Below, in pieces: positions 20,170 to 27,102 of a DNA stretch of 64,000 nucleotides. Origin of the DNA: Cellulomonas sp. Leaf395 (GTDB lineage Bacteria; Actinomycetota; Actinomycetes; Actinomycetales; Cellulomonadaceae); assembly GCF_001424125.1 (NCBI RefSeq), contig NZ_LMQI01000003.1:206251-270250 (forward strand). The letters run 5' to 3'. The translations under genes were made by a program, and so were the position numbers. Every line of letters begins with the position of its first letter. Position 1 is the first letter of the stretch. The notes beneath the pieces were generated by a model. The model did no database searches and was not told the origin of the DNA. It worked only from the letters and a program-made list of their open reading frames with translations.

Positions 20170-20933
20170 CCCGTGATGCGGCGGAGGAACTCGCGGGTGC
20201 GCTCCTGGCGCGGGTTCTCCAGCACCTGCGCGGGCGTGCCGCGCTCGTGCACCCGGCCCTCGTACAGGAAGCAGACCTCGTCAGCGACCTCGCGCGCGAA
20301 GGACATCTCGTCGGTGGCCACGAGCATGGTCAGCCCGGTCCGCTTGAGGTCGTCGAGGAGCGAGAGGACCTCGAGGTCCGGGTCCACCTCGTCGAGCAGC
20401 ATGATGGCGGGCCGGGCGACCAGCGCGCGGGCGATCGCGACGCGCTGCCGCTGGCCGCCGGACAGCTCGTCGGGGAGCGCCTGCGCCGTGGCGGACAGGC
20501 CGACTCGTTCGAGCACGGCCAGCGCGTCGGCCCGCGCCTGCTCGGGCGTGGTCGTGGGCACCAGCCGCCGCGCGAGCGTCACGTTGTCGATCACGCGCAG
20601 GTGCGGGACCAGGTCGTCCGCGGAGACCACCGTGCCGATCCGGGCCCGGACCGCGTCGGCGTCCAGCCCCGGGTCGGTGATGTCCTGCCCCTCCAGCTTG
20701 ATCACGCCGTCGTCGATGTCCTCGAGCCGGTCGATGCACCGCAGGAGGGTCGACCGGCCCGAGCCGGGGGCGCCGATGAGCACGACGACCTTGTGGGCGT
20801 AGACGTCGAGGGAGAGGTTGTCGAGCACGACGTGATCGCCGAACGCCTTGCGGACCCCGCGCACCGACAGCAGCGGGGCCTCGAGCGTCGGCGGGCGCTG
20901 CAGGCTCGGGTCCTTCAGACGTCCAGGGCTCAT
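20166..20933 (-). CDS. ABC ATPase of the polar amino-acid type with degenerate catalytic motifs
   Basis: This 255-residue protein aligns by eye with GlnQ/GltL-type ATP-binding subunits, but most catalytic landmarks are changed. Walker A reads GAPGSGRST, with arginine at residue 60 instead of lysine. The Q-loop region reads [11 protein letters not shown] without the glutamine. Walker B and D-loop read [11 protein letters not shown], missing about five residues of DEPTSALDPE. The switch position is TDEM (D208) instead of THEM. The LSGGQ signature (157-161) and the C-terminal [15 protein letters not shown] are kept. No permease or binding-protein gene is next to it. I infer weak or no ATP hydrolysis and perhaps a regulatory role. 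The start ATG at 20933 is preferred to the frame's long extension through htpX. Confidence 0.85.
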   Translation of the reverse strand: MSPGRLKDPSLQRPPTLEAPLLSVRGVRKAFGDHVVLDNLSLDVYAHKVVVLIGAPGSGRSTLLRCIDRLEDIDDGVIKLEGQDITDPGLDADAVRARIGTVVSADDLVPHLRVIDNVTLARRLVPTTTPEQARADALAVLERVGLSATAQALPDELSGGQRQRVAIARALVARPAIMLLDEVDPDLEVLSLLDDLKRTGLTMLVATDEMSFAREVADEVCFLYEGRVHERGTPAQVLENPRQERTREFLRRITG

Positions 20934-21044
20934 CGCGCGGCGTGCTCCGGGGTCTCGGGGTGGCGTGGGGGTCAGGATACGAGGGAACCGGCGCCCGACC
21001 GCGAGCGTTCCACCGGTGCACAGAAGCCACGAGAGAGAGCAACC

Positions 21045-21929
21045 ATGGGTCACCGGCACCACAACGGCTTGAAGACGGCAGCACTGTTCGGCGTGATGTG
21101 GGCCGTCCTTCTCGGCATCGGCTGGTTGCTCGGCCGCGGCACGCCCAAGTACCTCCTGCTGTTCACGGTCCTCGGGCTCGTCATGACCGCGTTCAGCTAC
21201 TGGAACTCGGACAAGATCGCGATCCGCGCGATGCGCGCCCGACCCGTGAGCGAGATCGAGCAGCCGGCGATGTACCGGATCGTGCGCGAGCTCTCCACCG
21301 CCGCCCGTCAGCCGATGCCGCGTCTCTACATCTCGCCGACGGCCGCACCCAACGCCTTCGCCACCGGCCGCAACCCGAAGAACGCCGCGGTCTGCTGCAC
21401 CGAGGGCATCCTGCAGATCCTCGACGAGCGCGAGCTGCGCGGTGTCCTCGGCCACGAGCTCATGCACGTCTACAACCGCGACATCCTCACGTCGTCGGTG
21501 GCCGCCGCCGTGGCCGGCGTGATCACCTCGCTCGCGCAGTTCGCGCTCTTCTTCGGCGGTGGCAGCGATCGCGACCGTGGCGGGAACCCGATCGCCGGCC
21601 TGCTCCTCGCGCTCCTCGCGCCGATCGCCGCGATGATGGTCCAGCTCGCCATCACGCGCACCCGCGAGTTCGACGCCGACGAGGACGGCGCCCGGCTCAC
21701 CGGTGACCCGCTCGCGCTCGCGTCCGCGCTGCGCAAGCTCGAGCAGGGCACCAAGGCGCGCCCCTTGCCGCAGGACCGCGAGCTGGTCGACGTGTCGCAC
21801 CTGATGATCGCGAACCCGTTCCGCGGCGCCGGGATGGCGAAGCTGTTCTCGACGCACCCTCCCATGGCGGACCGCATCGCCCGCCTCGAGGCGCAGGTCG
21901 GCCCCCAGGACGGCATCTCCCGCTACTGA
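21045..21929 (+). CDS. htpX: HtpX-family membrane zinc metalloprotease
   Basis: This 294-residue M48-family protease has two N-terminal helices (about 10-30 and 36-52), the zinc motif HELMH at residues 137-141, two further helices (about 147-173 and 182-203), and the third zinc ligand E208 in [13 protein letters not shown]. All active-site residues are present. The family degrades misfolded or damaged membrane proteins. The ATG at 21045 gives the normal length; the frame extends upstream only as a shadow of the minus-strand ABC gene. Its 5' region (20934-21044) separates it from that divergent gene. Confidence 0.95.
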   Translation: MGHRHHNGLKTAALFGVMWAVLLGIGWLLGRGTPKYLLLFTVLGLVMTAFSYWNSDKIAIRAMRARPVSEIEQPAMYRIVRELSTAARQPMPRLYISPTAAPNAFATGRNPKNAAVCCTEGILQILDERELRGVLGHELMHVYNRDILTSSVAAAVAGVITSLAQFALFFGGGSDRDRGGNPIAGLLLALLAPIAAMMVQLAITRTREFDADEDGARLTGDPLALASALRKLEQGTKARPLPQDRELVDVSHLMIANPFRGAGMAKLFSTHPPMADRIARLEAQVGPQDGISRY

Positions 21930-21978
21930 GCAGCCGTCGCGACGGCGGCGTCAGGCCACCACCGTGGCGGAGCGCTCG

Positions 21979-23001
21979 CTAGCGGAGGTGGAAGACGTGG
22001 ACCACGTGTGGTGCGTCGGCGAGCGTGTGCGGCGCGAAGGCGTGGTAGGCCCAGACGTGCACCCACGCGTTGCCGGTCCGTAGCGTCAGGACGGTCTTGA
22101 ACACTCCTGGCGCGAAGTAGGTCAGCAGCAGGAAGGCCAGCGACAGGAAGGCGTTGCCGGCGGTGTCGAAGACCGTCCACGCGTCCCAGACGTGCAGGGC
22201 CGTGTAGATCAGACCACCGAGGATCGCGGTCGTCACGGCCGAACCGGTCAGCCGCAGCAGGCGCGGCACCAGGATCGCGTAGATGAAGATCATGGCGGGC
22301 AGGACGGCCCCGGCGAGGTACAGCACGAAGGTCAGTGGCAGGCCGAGGAGGAGCTGGCCGGCGCTGAGCTCGACGATGCCCAGGTCGAGAGTGGCGACCT
22401 GGACCAGTGTCTCCACGGCCAGGACCACCGCGATGAGCCGGACGTCCGCGCGGCGGTCCCCGGAGCGGAGGTTGAGCGCCTCAGCCGAGTAGCGCCGGCG
22501 GAAGAACCACAGGGGAACGACCGCGTAGACGACCAGGTTGTAGGTCGCCCAGGCCACGGACTCGGCGGGACTGACGTGGTCGTGGGTGCCGTAGAGCGAG
22601 CCGGCCAGGTGCAGCCCGAACGGGTGCCATCCGGCGAGGCGAGCCAGCACGAAGCCGAGCCCGAGCCCGGCAGCGCCGTACAGCAGCAGCAGGACCGTCT
22701 CGCGGGCGCAGTCCGAGCGTCGCGGGGCCCGTCCGGCGACGTCGACCGCCCGCCCTCGGGTGAGCCAGCAGACCAGCGCGGTGAGCATGAGCACCTCGGC
22801 CAGTGCCAGGTTGGCGTCCACCAGGCGGCCGACGGCGGTGCGGGACGCGGCGGCCGGCCAGTCGAACGGGAGCACGTCGCGCGCGACGGCCAGCACCAGC
22901 GCGTTGACGGCGAGCCAGCACACGGCGGTGATGCGCACGCTGCGTCGACGCAGCAGTGAGGCGAGGACGCCGACGGGGCGCGCGTGATCGAGAAGAGTCA
23001 T
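21979..23001 (-). CDS. Polytopic membrane protein, possibly a degenerate CPBP-type protein
   Basis: This 340-residue protein has about eight hydrophobic helices. The C-terminal half has a layout like CPBP (CAAX protease-like) proteins: a helix AMIFIYAILVPRLLRL where the EExxxR motif would be, then ALHVWDAW and WVHVWAYHAFAPH as histidine motifs. The glutamate pair of motif 1 is absent, so protease activity is doubtful and the assignment is weak. It diverges from a TetR gene, and their shared 72-bp region holds a multi-part palindrome. I infer repression by that TetR protein. Confidence 0.8.
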   Translation of the reverse strand: MTLLDHARPVGVLASLLRRRSVRITAVCWLAVNALVLAVARDVLPFDWPAAASRTAVGRLVDANLALAEVLMLTALVCWLTRGRAVDVAGRAPRRSDCARETVLLLLYGAAGLGLGFVLARLAGWHPFGLHLAGSLYGTHDHVSPAESVAWATYNLVVYAVVPLWFFRRRYSAEALNLRSGDRRADVRLIAVVLAVETLVQVATLDLGIVELSAGQLLLGLPLTFVLYLAGAVLPAMIFIYAILVPRLLRLTGSAVTTAILGGLIYTALHVWDAWTVFDTAGNAFLSLAFLLLTYFAPGVFKTVLTLRTGNAWVHVWAYHAFAPHTLADAPHVVHVFHLR

Positions 23002-23029
23002 GGCCCTGCCTTCGGTTTTTGTGACACGA

Positions 23030-23063
23030 CTGTGCTACTAAGGAACGTAGCACGGCCGTGCTA
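23030..23063. promoter_or_regulatory. Probable TetR operator in a divergent promoter region
   Basis: TAGCACGGCCGTGCTA at 23048-23063 is a perfect 16-bp palindrome. A third half-site, GTGCTAC at 23032-23038, forms an inverted repeat with GTAGCAC at 23047-23053 across eight bases. The site lies between the membrane-protein start (23001) and the TetR start (23074). TATAAA at 23062-23067 overlaps the palindrome and ends six bases before the TetR ATG. TTGACG on the minus strand (23073-23068) could be the -35 for the other gene. Repressor binding would block both promoters. Confidence 0.75.
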
Positions 23064-23073
23064 TAAAACGTCA

Positions 23074-23676
23074 ATGCCGAGAGTTGTCGACCCAGCGCAG
23101 CGCCGCCAGGATCTGGCCGCCGCGGTCCTGCGGGTGATCCGCCGGGACGGGCTCGAGCACGCCTCCGTCCGGAACGTCGCGCAGGAGGCCGGCCTGTCGA
23201 TGGGGTCGCTGCGGCACTACTTCACGTCCCAGTCGGAGCTGATGGCGTTCGCGTTCGAGACCGTCATCGAGCGCATCCAGGCGCGGCTCGGCGACCTCAC
23301 CGGCGAGCGGGATCCCCGGCGCCGGGCGGAGACGATCCTGGTGGAGCTCCTGCCGCTCGATGCCGACCGCCGGGCCGAGAACGAGGTCTGGCTCGCCTTC
23401 ACCGCCCGCGCCGCGGTGGATCCGACCCTGCGAGCCCTGCGCGACGAGGGCTACGACGCGCTCCGGGACGGCTGCCGGGCGATCGTGGCCGAGCTGTCCG
23501 AGGCGGGTCTGGCGCCGACCGACGTGCCGGCCGAGACCGAGCGGCTGCACGCCCTGCTCGACGGACTCGCCGTCCACGCCGCCATGCGCCCGGACCTGCA
23601 CACCGCCGAGTCCCTGGCCGCCGCCATCTCCCGGCACCTCGACGCCCTCGCCGTGGAGCGGTCCAGAGGGGATTGA
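23074..23676 (+). CDS. TetR/AcrR-family transcriptional regulator
   Basis: This 200-residue repressor has an N-terminal HTH (about residues 10-55: VLRVIRRDGLEHASVRNVAQ, then AGLSMGSLRHYFTSQSEL) and a helical C-terminal ligand domain resembling the TetR_C_6 group. It probably controls itself and the divergent membrane-protein gene through the palindrome just upstream. I chose the ATG at 23074. A TATAAA box ends six bases before it and there is no Shine-Dalgarno sequence, so the transcript may be leaderless. Confidence 0.92.
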   Translation: MPRVVDPAQRRQDLAAAVLRVIRRDGLEHASVRNVAQEAGLSMGSLRHYFTSQSELMAFAFETVIERIQARLGDLTGERDPRRRAETILVELLPLDADRRAENEVWLAFTARAAVDPTLRALRDEGYDALRDGCRAIVAELSEAGLAPTDVPAETERLHALLDGLAVHAAMRPDLHTAESLAAAISRHLDALAVERSRGD

Positions 23677-23826
23677 CGAGGATCGGGGCGGTGACCGTCG
23701 GGATGCGCCGCGGGATCCGGGCGTCGGCCGGCGGCGGTCGGATGCCCGCGGTGTGCGCGTCGGGGGTGTGCGCCACCGGGCCCGGACGCGCAGTCGTCGC
23801 GGTCCGGCCCCGGCGGGCCGCCAGGG
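23677..23826. other. Convergent intergenic region with a possible imperfect hairpin
   Basis: This 150-bp stretch separates the convergent TetR and yajQ genes. The only structure I see is an imperfect hairpin in which GGGCCCGGAC (23778-23787) faces GTCCGGCCC (23802-23810) with one bulged base. It could terminate both genes. No open frame of note is present. Confidence 0.4.
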
Positions 23827-24333
23827 TCAGCGGTAGTTGGTGAACTGCAGGTCGGCGTCGACGTCGGCGCCCTTGAGCAGCGCGATCACGGCCTGCAGGT
23901 CGTCGCGGCTCTTGCCGGTCACGCGCAGCTCGTCGCCCTGGATCTGGGTCTTGATGCCCTTGGGGCCCTCGTCGCGGATGATCTTGGCCACCTTCTTGGC
24001 GGTCTCGCTGCTGAGGCCCTCCTTGATGAGCGCCTCGAGGCGGTACTCCTTGCCGGACGGCTTGGGCTCGGGGCCGTCGTCGCCACCGGTGTCCAGGGAC
24101 TTCAGCGAGATGCCGCGCCGGATCAGCTTGGTCTGGAACACGTCGAGGACGGCGAGCACCCGCTCGGACGAGTTGGCGATCATCAGGATCTTCTCGCCGC
24201 TCCACGCGATCGACGCGCCCACGCCCTTGAAGTCGTACCGCTGGGCGATCTCCTTCGAGGCCTGGTTGAGGGCGTTGTCCACCTCCTGGCGGTCGACCTT
24301 GCTGACGACGTCGAACGAGGCTTCGCTCGCCAT
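23827..24333 (-). CDS. YajQ-family nucleotide-binding protein (DUF520)
   Basis: This 168-residue protein matches the YajQ family in length and sequence from the first residues: [57 protein letters not shown] and [18 protein letters not shown]. The fold is two ferredoxin-like domains. Members bind cyclic di-GMP in some proteobacteria, but the role in actinobacteria is unknown. It is a single-gene unit on the minus strand and its ATG has GGAGGAG upstream. Confidence 0.95.
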   Translation of the reverse strand: MASEASFDVVSKVDRQEVDNALNQASKEIAQRYDFKGVGASIAWSGEKILMIANSSERVLAVLDVFQTKLIRRGISLKSLDTGGDDGPEPKPSGKEYRLEALIKEGLSSETAKKVAKIIRDEGPKGIKTQIQGDELRVTGKSRDDLQAVIALLKGADVDADLQFTNYR

Positions 24334-24391
24334 GGTTTCTCCTCCTGCTGCCCGCGATGACTCAGGCTGGTCGCTCGGGGGTCGGCGCCTG

Positions 24392-24423
24392 TTTCGCTAG
24401 CACCGCCCGGGTGTTGCTATCCT
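24392..24423 (+). promoter_or_regulatory. Probable tRNA-Tyr promoter
   Basis: A TATCCT hexamer at 24418-24423 lies about 62 bases before the tRNA and looks like a -10 box. About 20 bases upstream is TTTCGCTAGCACC (24392-24404), which recurs with one mismatch before tRNA-Thr at 30389. A classical -35 at 17 bp is not evident. Confidence 0.45.
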
Positions 24424-24485
24424 TCCACCCGCACGCTGCACGCGCGTTCGCCCCTGGGGCGTCCTCTCGTTCGGCAGGCATCCCC

Positions 24486-24567
24486 GGCGGGTTACCCGAG
24501 TGGCCAAAGGGGGCTGACTGTAAATCAGCTGGCAACGCCTACGGGGGTTCGAATCCCTCACCCGCCA
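24486..24567 (+). tRNA. tRNA-Tyr (anticodon GTA)
   Basis: Acceptor stem GGCGGGT/ACCCGCC closes the cloverleaf with discriminator A. The anticodon stem GCTGA/TCAGC encloses loop CTGTAAA, giving GTA at 24520-24522. A T-arm GGGGGTTCGAATCCCTC is present. The long variable arm is expected for a class II bacterial tRNA-Tyr. CCA is not encoded. Confidence 0.95.
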
Positions 24568-24608
24568 CGTTGTGACCACGACCCCGGACCCTGCGGTCCG
24601 GGGTCGTG

Positions 24609-25067
24609 TCATGTCCGGGCAGCGCGGGCGCGCACGTCGCCGGGTCGGACGCCGAGCGCGGCGAGGAGCGCCGCTGCCGGGTCCGGCTCGTCGCGCGTGA
24701 GGAGTGCGAGGAGCAGGTGCCGCGGGGTGACGCGGCGGGACTTCTCCGTGGCGGCCAGCGTGTAGGCCAGCGGCAGGACCGCACGGAACCCCGAGGTGGG
24801 CTGCCTGGCGCTGCGGCGGCTGATCGGGACCGCTGCTCCGAGGTCGGGGCTCGTCAGGCCGATCGCGGCGAGAGCTGCTCGGTCCAGTGAACGGAGCTCG
24901 GACCGCGCGGTCTGCAGGTCGATGCCCACCAGCTCGGCGGTCGCCGGGTCGTGCAGCAGGCCGAGCAGCAGGTGGTCGGTGCCGACGCGCCGGTCTCCGC
25001 GGAGGGCGGCCTCGTCGTCCCCGGCGGCGACGGCGGCACGGGCGGCGGGTGAGAGACGATCGAGCAC
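24609..25067 (-). CDS. Stand-alone Clp N-terminal-domain protein
   Basis: This 152-residue protein consists of two Clp-N repeats, the adaptor/substrate-binding module found at the start of ClpC and ClpA. The first has RRVGTDHLLLGLLHDPAT and the second has RRVTPRHLLLALLTRDEPD. There is no AAA+ domain, so it is not an unfoldase. It could act as a decoy or adaptor for Clp machinery, or a regulator. It follows a small HTH gene by six bases and is surely cotranscribed with it. The pair diverges from an ABC exporter, sharing a palindromic control region. Confidence 0.88.
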   Translation of the reverse strand: MLDRLSPAARAAVAAGDDEAALRGDRRVGTDHLLLGLLHDPATAELVGIDLQTARSELRSLDRAALAAIGLTSPDLGAAVPISRRSARQPTSGFRAVLPLAYTLAATEKSRRVTPRHLLLALLTRDEPDPAAALLAALGVRPGDVRARAART

Positions 25068-25073
25068 GAGAAC

Positions 25074-25274
25074 CTACTTTCCGTACTTGGCGTGCACCGA
25101 CTGCCGGGCCACCCCGAGGGCGTCGCCGATCTGCTCCCAGGACCAGCCCTGCTCCCGCGCGAGCGCGACCTGCTGGGCCTCCACCTGCTCGGCGAGACGC
25201 CGCAGGGCACCGACCGCCCGCAGCCCGACGGCGGGGTCGGTGGTGCGGAGCTGCGCGGAGAGGTCGTCGGCCAT
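25074..25274 (-). CDS. Small helix-turn-helix DNA-binding protein
   Basis: This 66-residue protein has an HTH at its C-terminus (WSWEQIGDALGVARQSVHAK, about residues 44-63) preceded by a helical segment, probably for dimerisation. I chose the ATG at 25274, which excludes a 17-residue upstream extension that would run through the palindrome. It and the Clp-N protein form a two-gene unit. I infer that it binds the inverted repeat just upstream and may be tuned by the Clp-N partner, but nothing in the sequence proves this. Confidence 0.85.
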   Translation of the reverse strand: MADDLSAQLRTTDPAVGLRAVGALRRLAEQVEAQQVALAREQGWSWEQIGDALGVARQSVHAKYGK

Positions 25275-25277
25275 GGC

Positions 25278-25344
25278 GTCAGTCTGGATTGACAAACCCT
25301 CACGTGTCAATCCAGACTGACACAAGATGTCAGGCCAGACTGAC
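25278..25344. promoter_or_regulatory. Long perfect inverted repeat plus a third copy, probable operator array
   Basis: A 17-bp arm GTCAGTCTGGATTGACA (25278-25294) is repeated exactly in reverse complement at 25305-25321, with a ten-base spacer. A third copy at 25328-25344 matches the right arm at 15 of 17 bases. Each arm of the inverted repeat contains TTGACA or its complement, so both divergent promoters may carry their -35 here. It lies between the HTH gene (start 25274) and the ABC exporter genes. The small HTH protein is the natural candidate binder. Confidence 0.8.
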
Positions 25345-25359
25345 GACGGGAGCGGGTCG

Positions 25360-26244
25360 ATGGTGGTGCAGGTCGAGGGTCTTCGTATGCGCTACGGGTC
25401 CGTGGACGTGCTCGACGACGTGTCCTTCCACGTCGGCCACGGCCAGGTGGTGGCGCTGCTCGGTCCGAACGGAGCAGGCAAGACCACGACCATCGAGATC
25501 CTCGAAGGCTTCCGGAGGTGCTCGGCCGGCCGCGTGGCGGTGCTCGGCGTCGATCCCGCGCACGGGACCGAGCAGTGGCGTGCCCGTGTCGGCGTCGTCC
25601 TGCAGTCGTGGCGCGACCACGGCAGGTGGCGGGTGCGGGAGCTCCTGGCACACCTGGGGTCGTACTACGCCGCGTACTCGACGCCGGACGTCCCACGGCC
25701 CTGGGACGCGGACGCGCTGGTCGCGGCCGTCGGGCTCACCGACCAGGCGAACCAGGAGGTCCGACGCCTGTCCGGTGGCCAGCGTCGTCGGCTCGACGTC
25801 GCGGTCGGCGCCGTCGGGCGGCCCGAGCTGCTCTTCCTCGACGAGCCCACGGCCGGTCTCGATCCGGAGGCCCGACGGGAGTTCCACGACCTGGTGCGCG
25901 GGCTCGTGCAGGACCACGGGACGACCGTCCTGCTCACCACCCACGACCTCGCGGAGGCCGAGACCCTGGCGGACCGCATCCTCGTGCTGGACGGCGGCCG
26001 CATCGTGGCCGACGGTACCGCGGCGGACCTGGCGCACCGCTTCGCCGGCGACGACGAGGTGCGCTGGACGATCGGCGGCGAACGGTTCGTGCGGTCGACG
26101 CCGCGCTCCACCGCCTTCGCGCGCGCCCTCTTCGCCGTGCACGGCGAGGACGTCGCCGACCTGGAGATCCGGCGCGCGTCGCTCGAGGACTCGTACCTGG
26201 CGCTGGTGCGGCGGGCCGAGTCGGGGCAGCGGGTGGCGTCGTGA
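25360..26244 (+). CDS. ABC exporter ATP-binding subunit
   Basis: This 294-residue protein is a DrrA/CcmA-type ATPase. Intact motifs are Walker A GPNGAGKTTT, Q-loop VVLQSW, signature LSGGQRRRLDVA, Walker B LLFLDEPTAGLDPEA and switch LLTTHDLAEAE. A roughly 75-residue C-terminal extension follows. I prefer the ATG at 25360, with GGGAG eight bases upstream. The in-frame ATG at 25327 would add 11 residues and place the third operator copy inside the coding region. The stop overlaps the permease start by four bases. The substrate is unknown. Confidence 0.93.
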   Translation: MVVQVEGLRMRYGSVDVLDDVSFHVGHGQVVALLGPNGAGKTTTIEILEGFRRCSAGRVAVLGVDPAHGTEQWRARVGVVLQSWRDHGRWRVRELLAHLGSYYAAYSTPDVPRPWDADALVAAVGLTDQANQEVRRLSGGQRRRLDVAVGAVGRPELLFLDEPTAGLDPEARREFHDLVRGLVQDHGTTVLLTTHDLAEAETLADRILVLDGGRIVADGTAADLAHRFAGDDEVRWTIGGERFVRSTPRSTAFARALFAVHGEDVADLEIRRASLEDSYLALVRRAESGQRVAS

Positions 26245-27071
26245 GGTCGGGCCTGCGGCCCGGGCTGCAGCAGGGGCTCATCGAGCTGCGGCAGTCGGTC
26301 ACCGGCACGGACCTCGTCGGTCACCTGCTGTGGCCCGTCGTGACGCTGGTCGCCCTCGTGCTGCTCCAGCACCGGGACCGCCCTGCCGGTCTGACGCTGG
26401 GCGCGTTCGCCCTGCCCGGCGTCGTGGGGATGTTCGTCGCCCTCGGCATGCTGCTGGACGTGCAGTACCTCAGCGCCGACCGCGAGGACGGCACGGTGCT
26501 CCGCGCCAGGGCGATCCCCGGCGGGATCACCGGCTACCTCGTCGGGAAGCTGGTCACCGTCTCCGGGACCGTCGGGCTGTACGTCGCCGTCGTCGTGGCC
26601 GGGGGAGCGCTGCTGATCGACGGCGTCGACCTCCGGACCGTCGACTGGGTGACGTTCACGTGGGTGCTCCTGCTCGGTCTCGTCGCGACGCAGTCGATCG
26701 GCCTCGTGCTCGGCGCGCTCGTGCGGAGCCCGCGCGGCGCCGGTTACGTGTCGCTGCCGGTCGTGGGGCTCATCGCGATCTCGGGGGTGTTCGTCCCCGT
26801 CACCGCACTCGCGGCCGGGTGGCAGGCGGTGGCCCAGGTGTTCCCTGTGTACTGGCTCGGTCTCGGGATGCGCGCGGCCTTCCTCCCGGACGCGGCGGCC
26901 GTCGCGGAGATCGGCGGGTCGTGGCGCCCCCTGGAGACGGCAGCGGTGCTCGGGGCGTGGGCGGTCGTCGGTGTCGTCGTGGCACCGGCCGTGCTGCGCC
27001 GGATGGCCCGCAAGGAGTCGGGGTCGAGCGTCGCCGCCCGGCGGGACCGGGCACTGCAGCGCGTCGCCTAG
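26241..27071 (+). CDS. ABC-2-type exporter permease
   Basis: This 276-residue protein has six predicted helices in the ABC-2 pattern, with the usual cytoplasmic motif around SADREDGTVLRARAIPGGIT (about residues 74-93). The GTG start lies in a GTGA overlap with the ATPase gene, so the two form one transporter. The protein ends in a basic tail. With the Clp-N/HTH pair across the shared operator, this could be an exporter responding to envelope stress or an antibiotic, but the sequence does not show the substrate. Confidence 0.92.
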   Translation: MRSGLRPGLQQGLIELRQSVTGTDLVGHLLWPVVTLVALVLLQHRDRPAGLTLGAFALPGVVGMFVALGMLLDVQYLSADREDGTVLRARAIPGGITGYLVGKLVTVSGTVGLYVAVVVAGGALLIDGVDLRTVDWVTFTWVLLLGLVATQSIGLVLGALVRSPRGAGYVSLPVVGLIAISGVFVPVTALAAGWQAVAQVFPVYWLGLGMRAAFLPDAAAVAEIGGSWRPLETAAVLGAWAVVGVVVAPAVLRRMARKESGSSVAARRDRALQRVA

Positions 27072-27102
27072 GGCTGTGGGCGAGGGCTGGCAGGGTGGGC
27101 GC

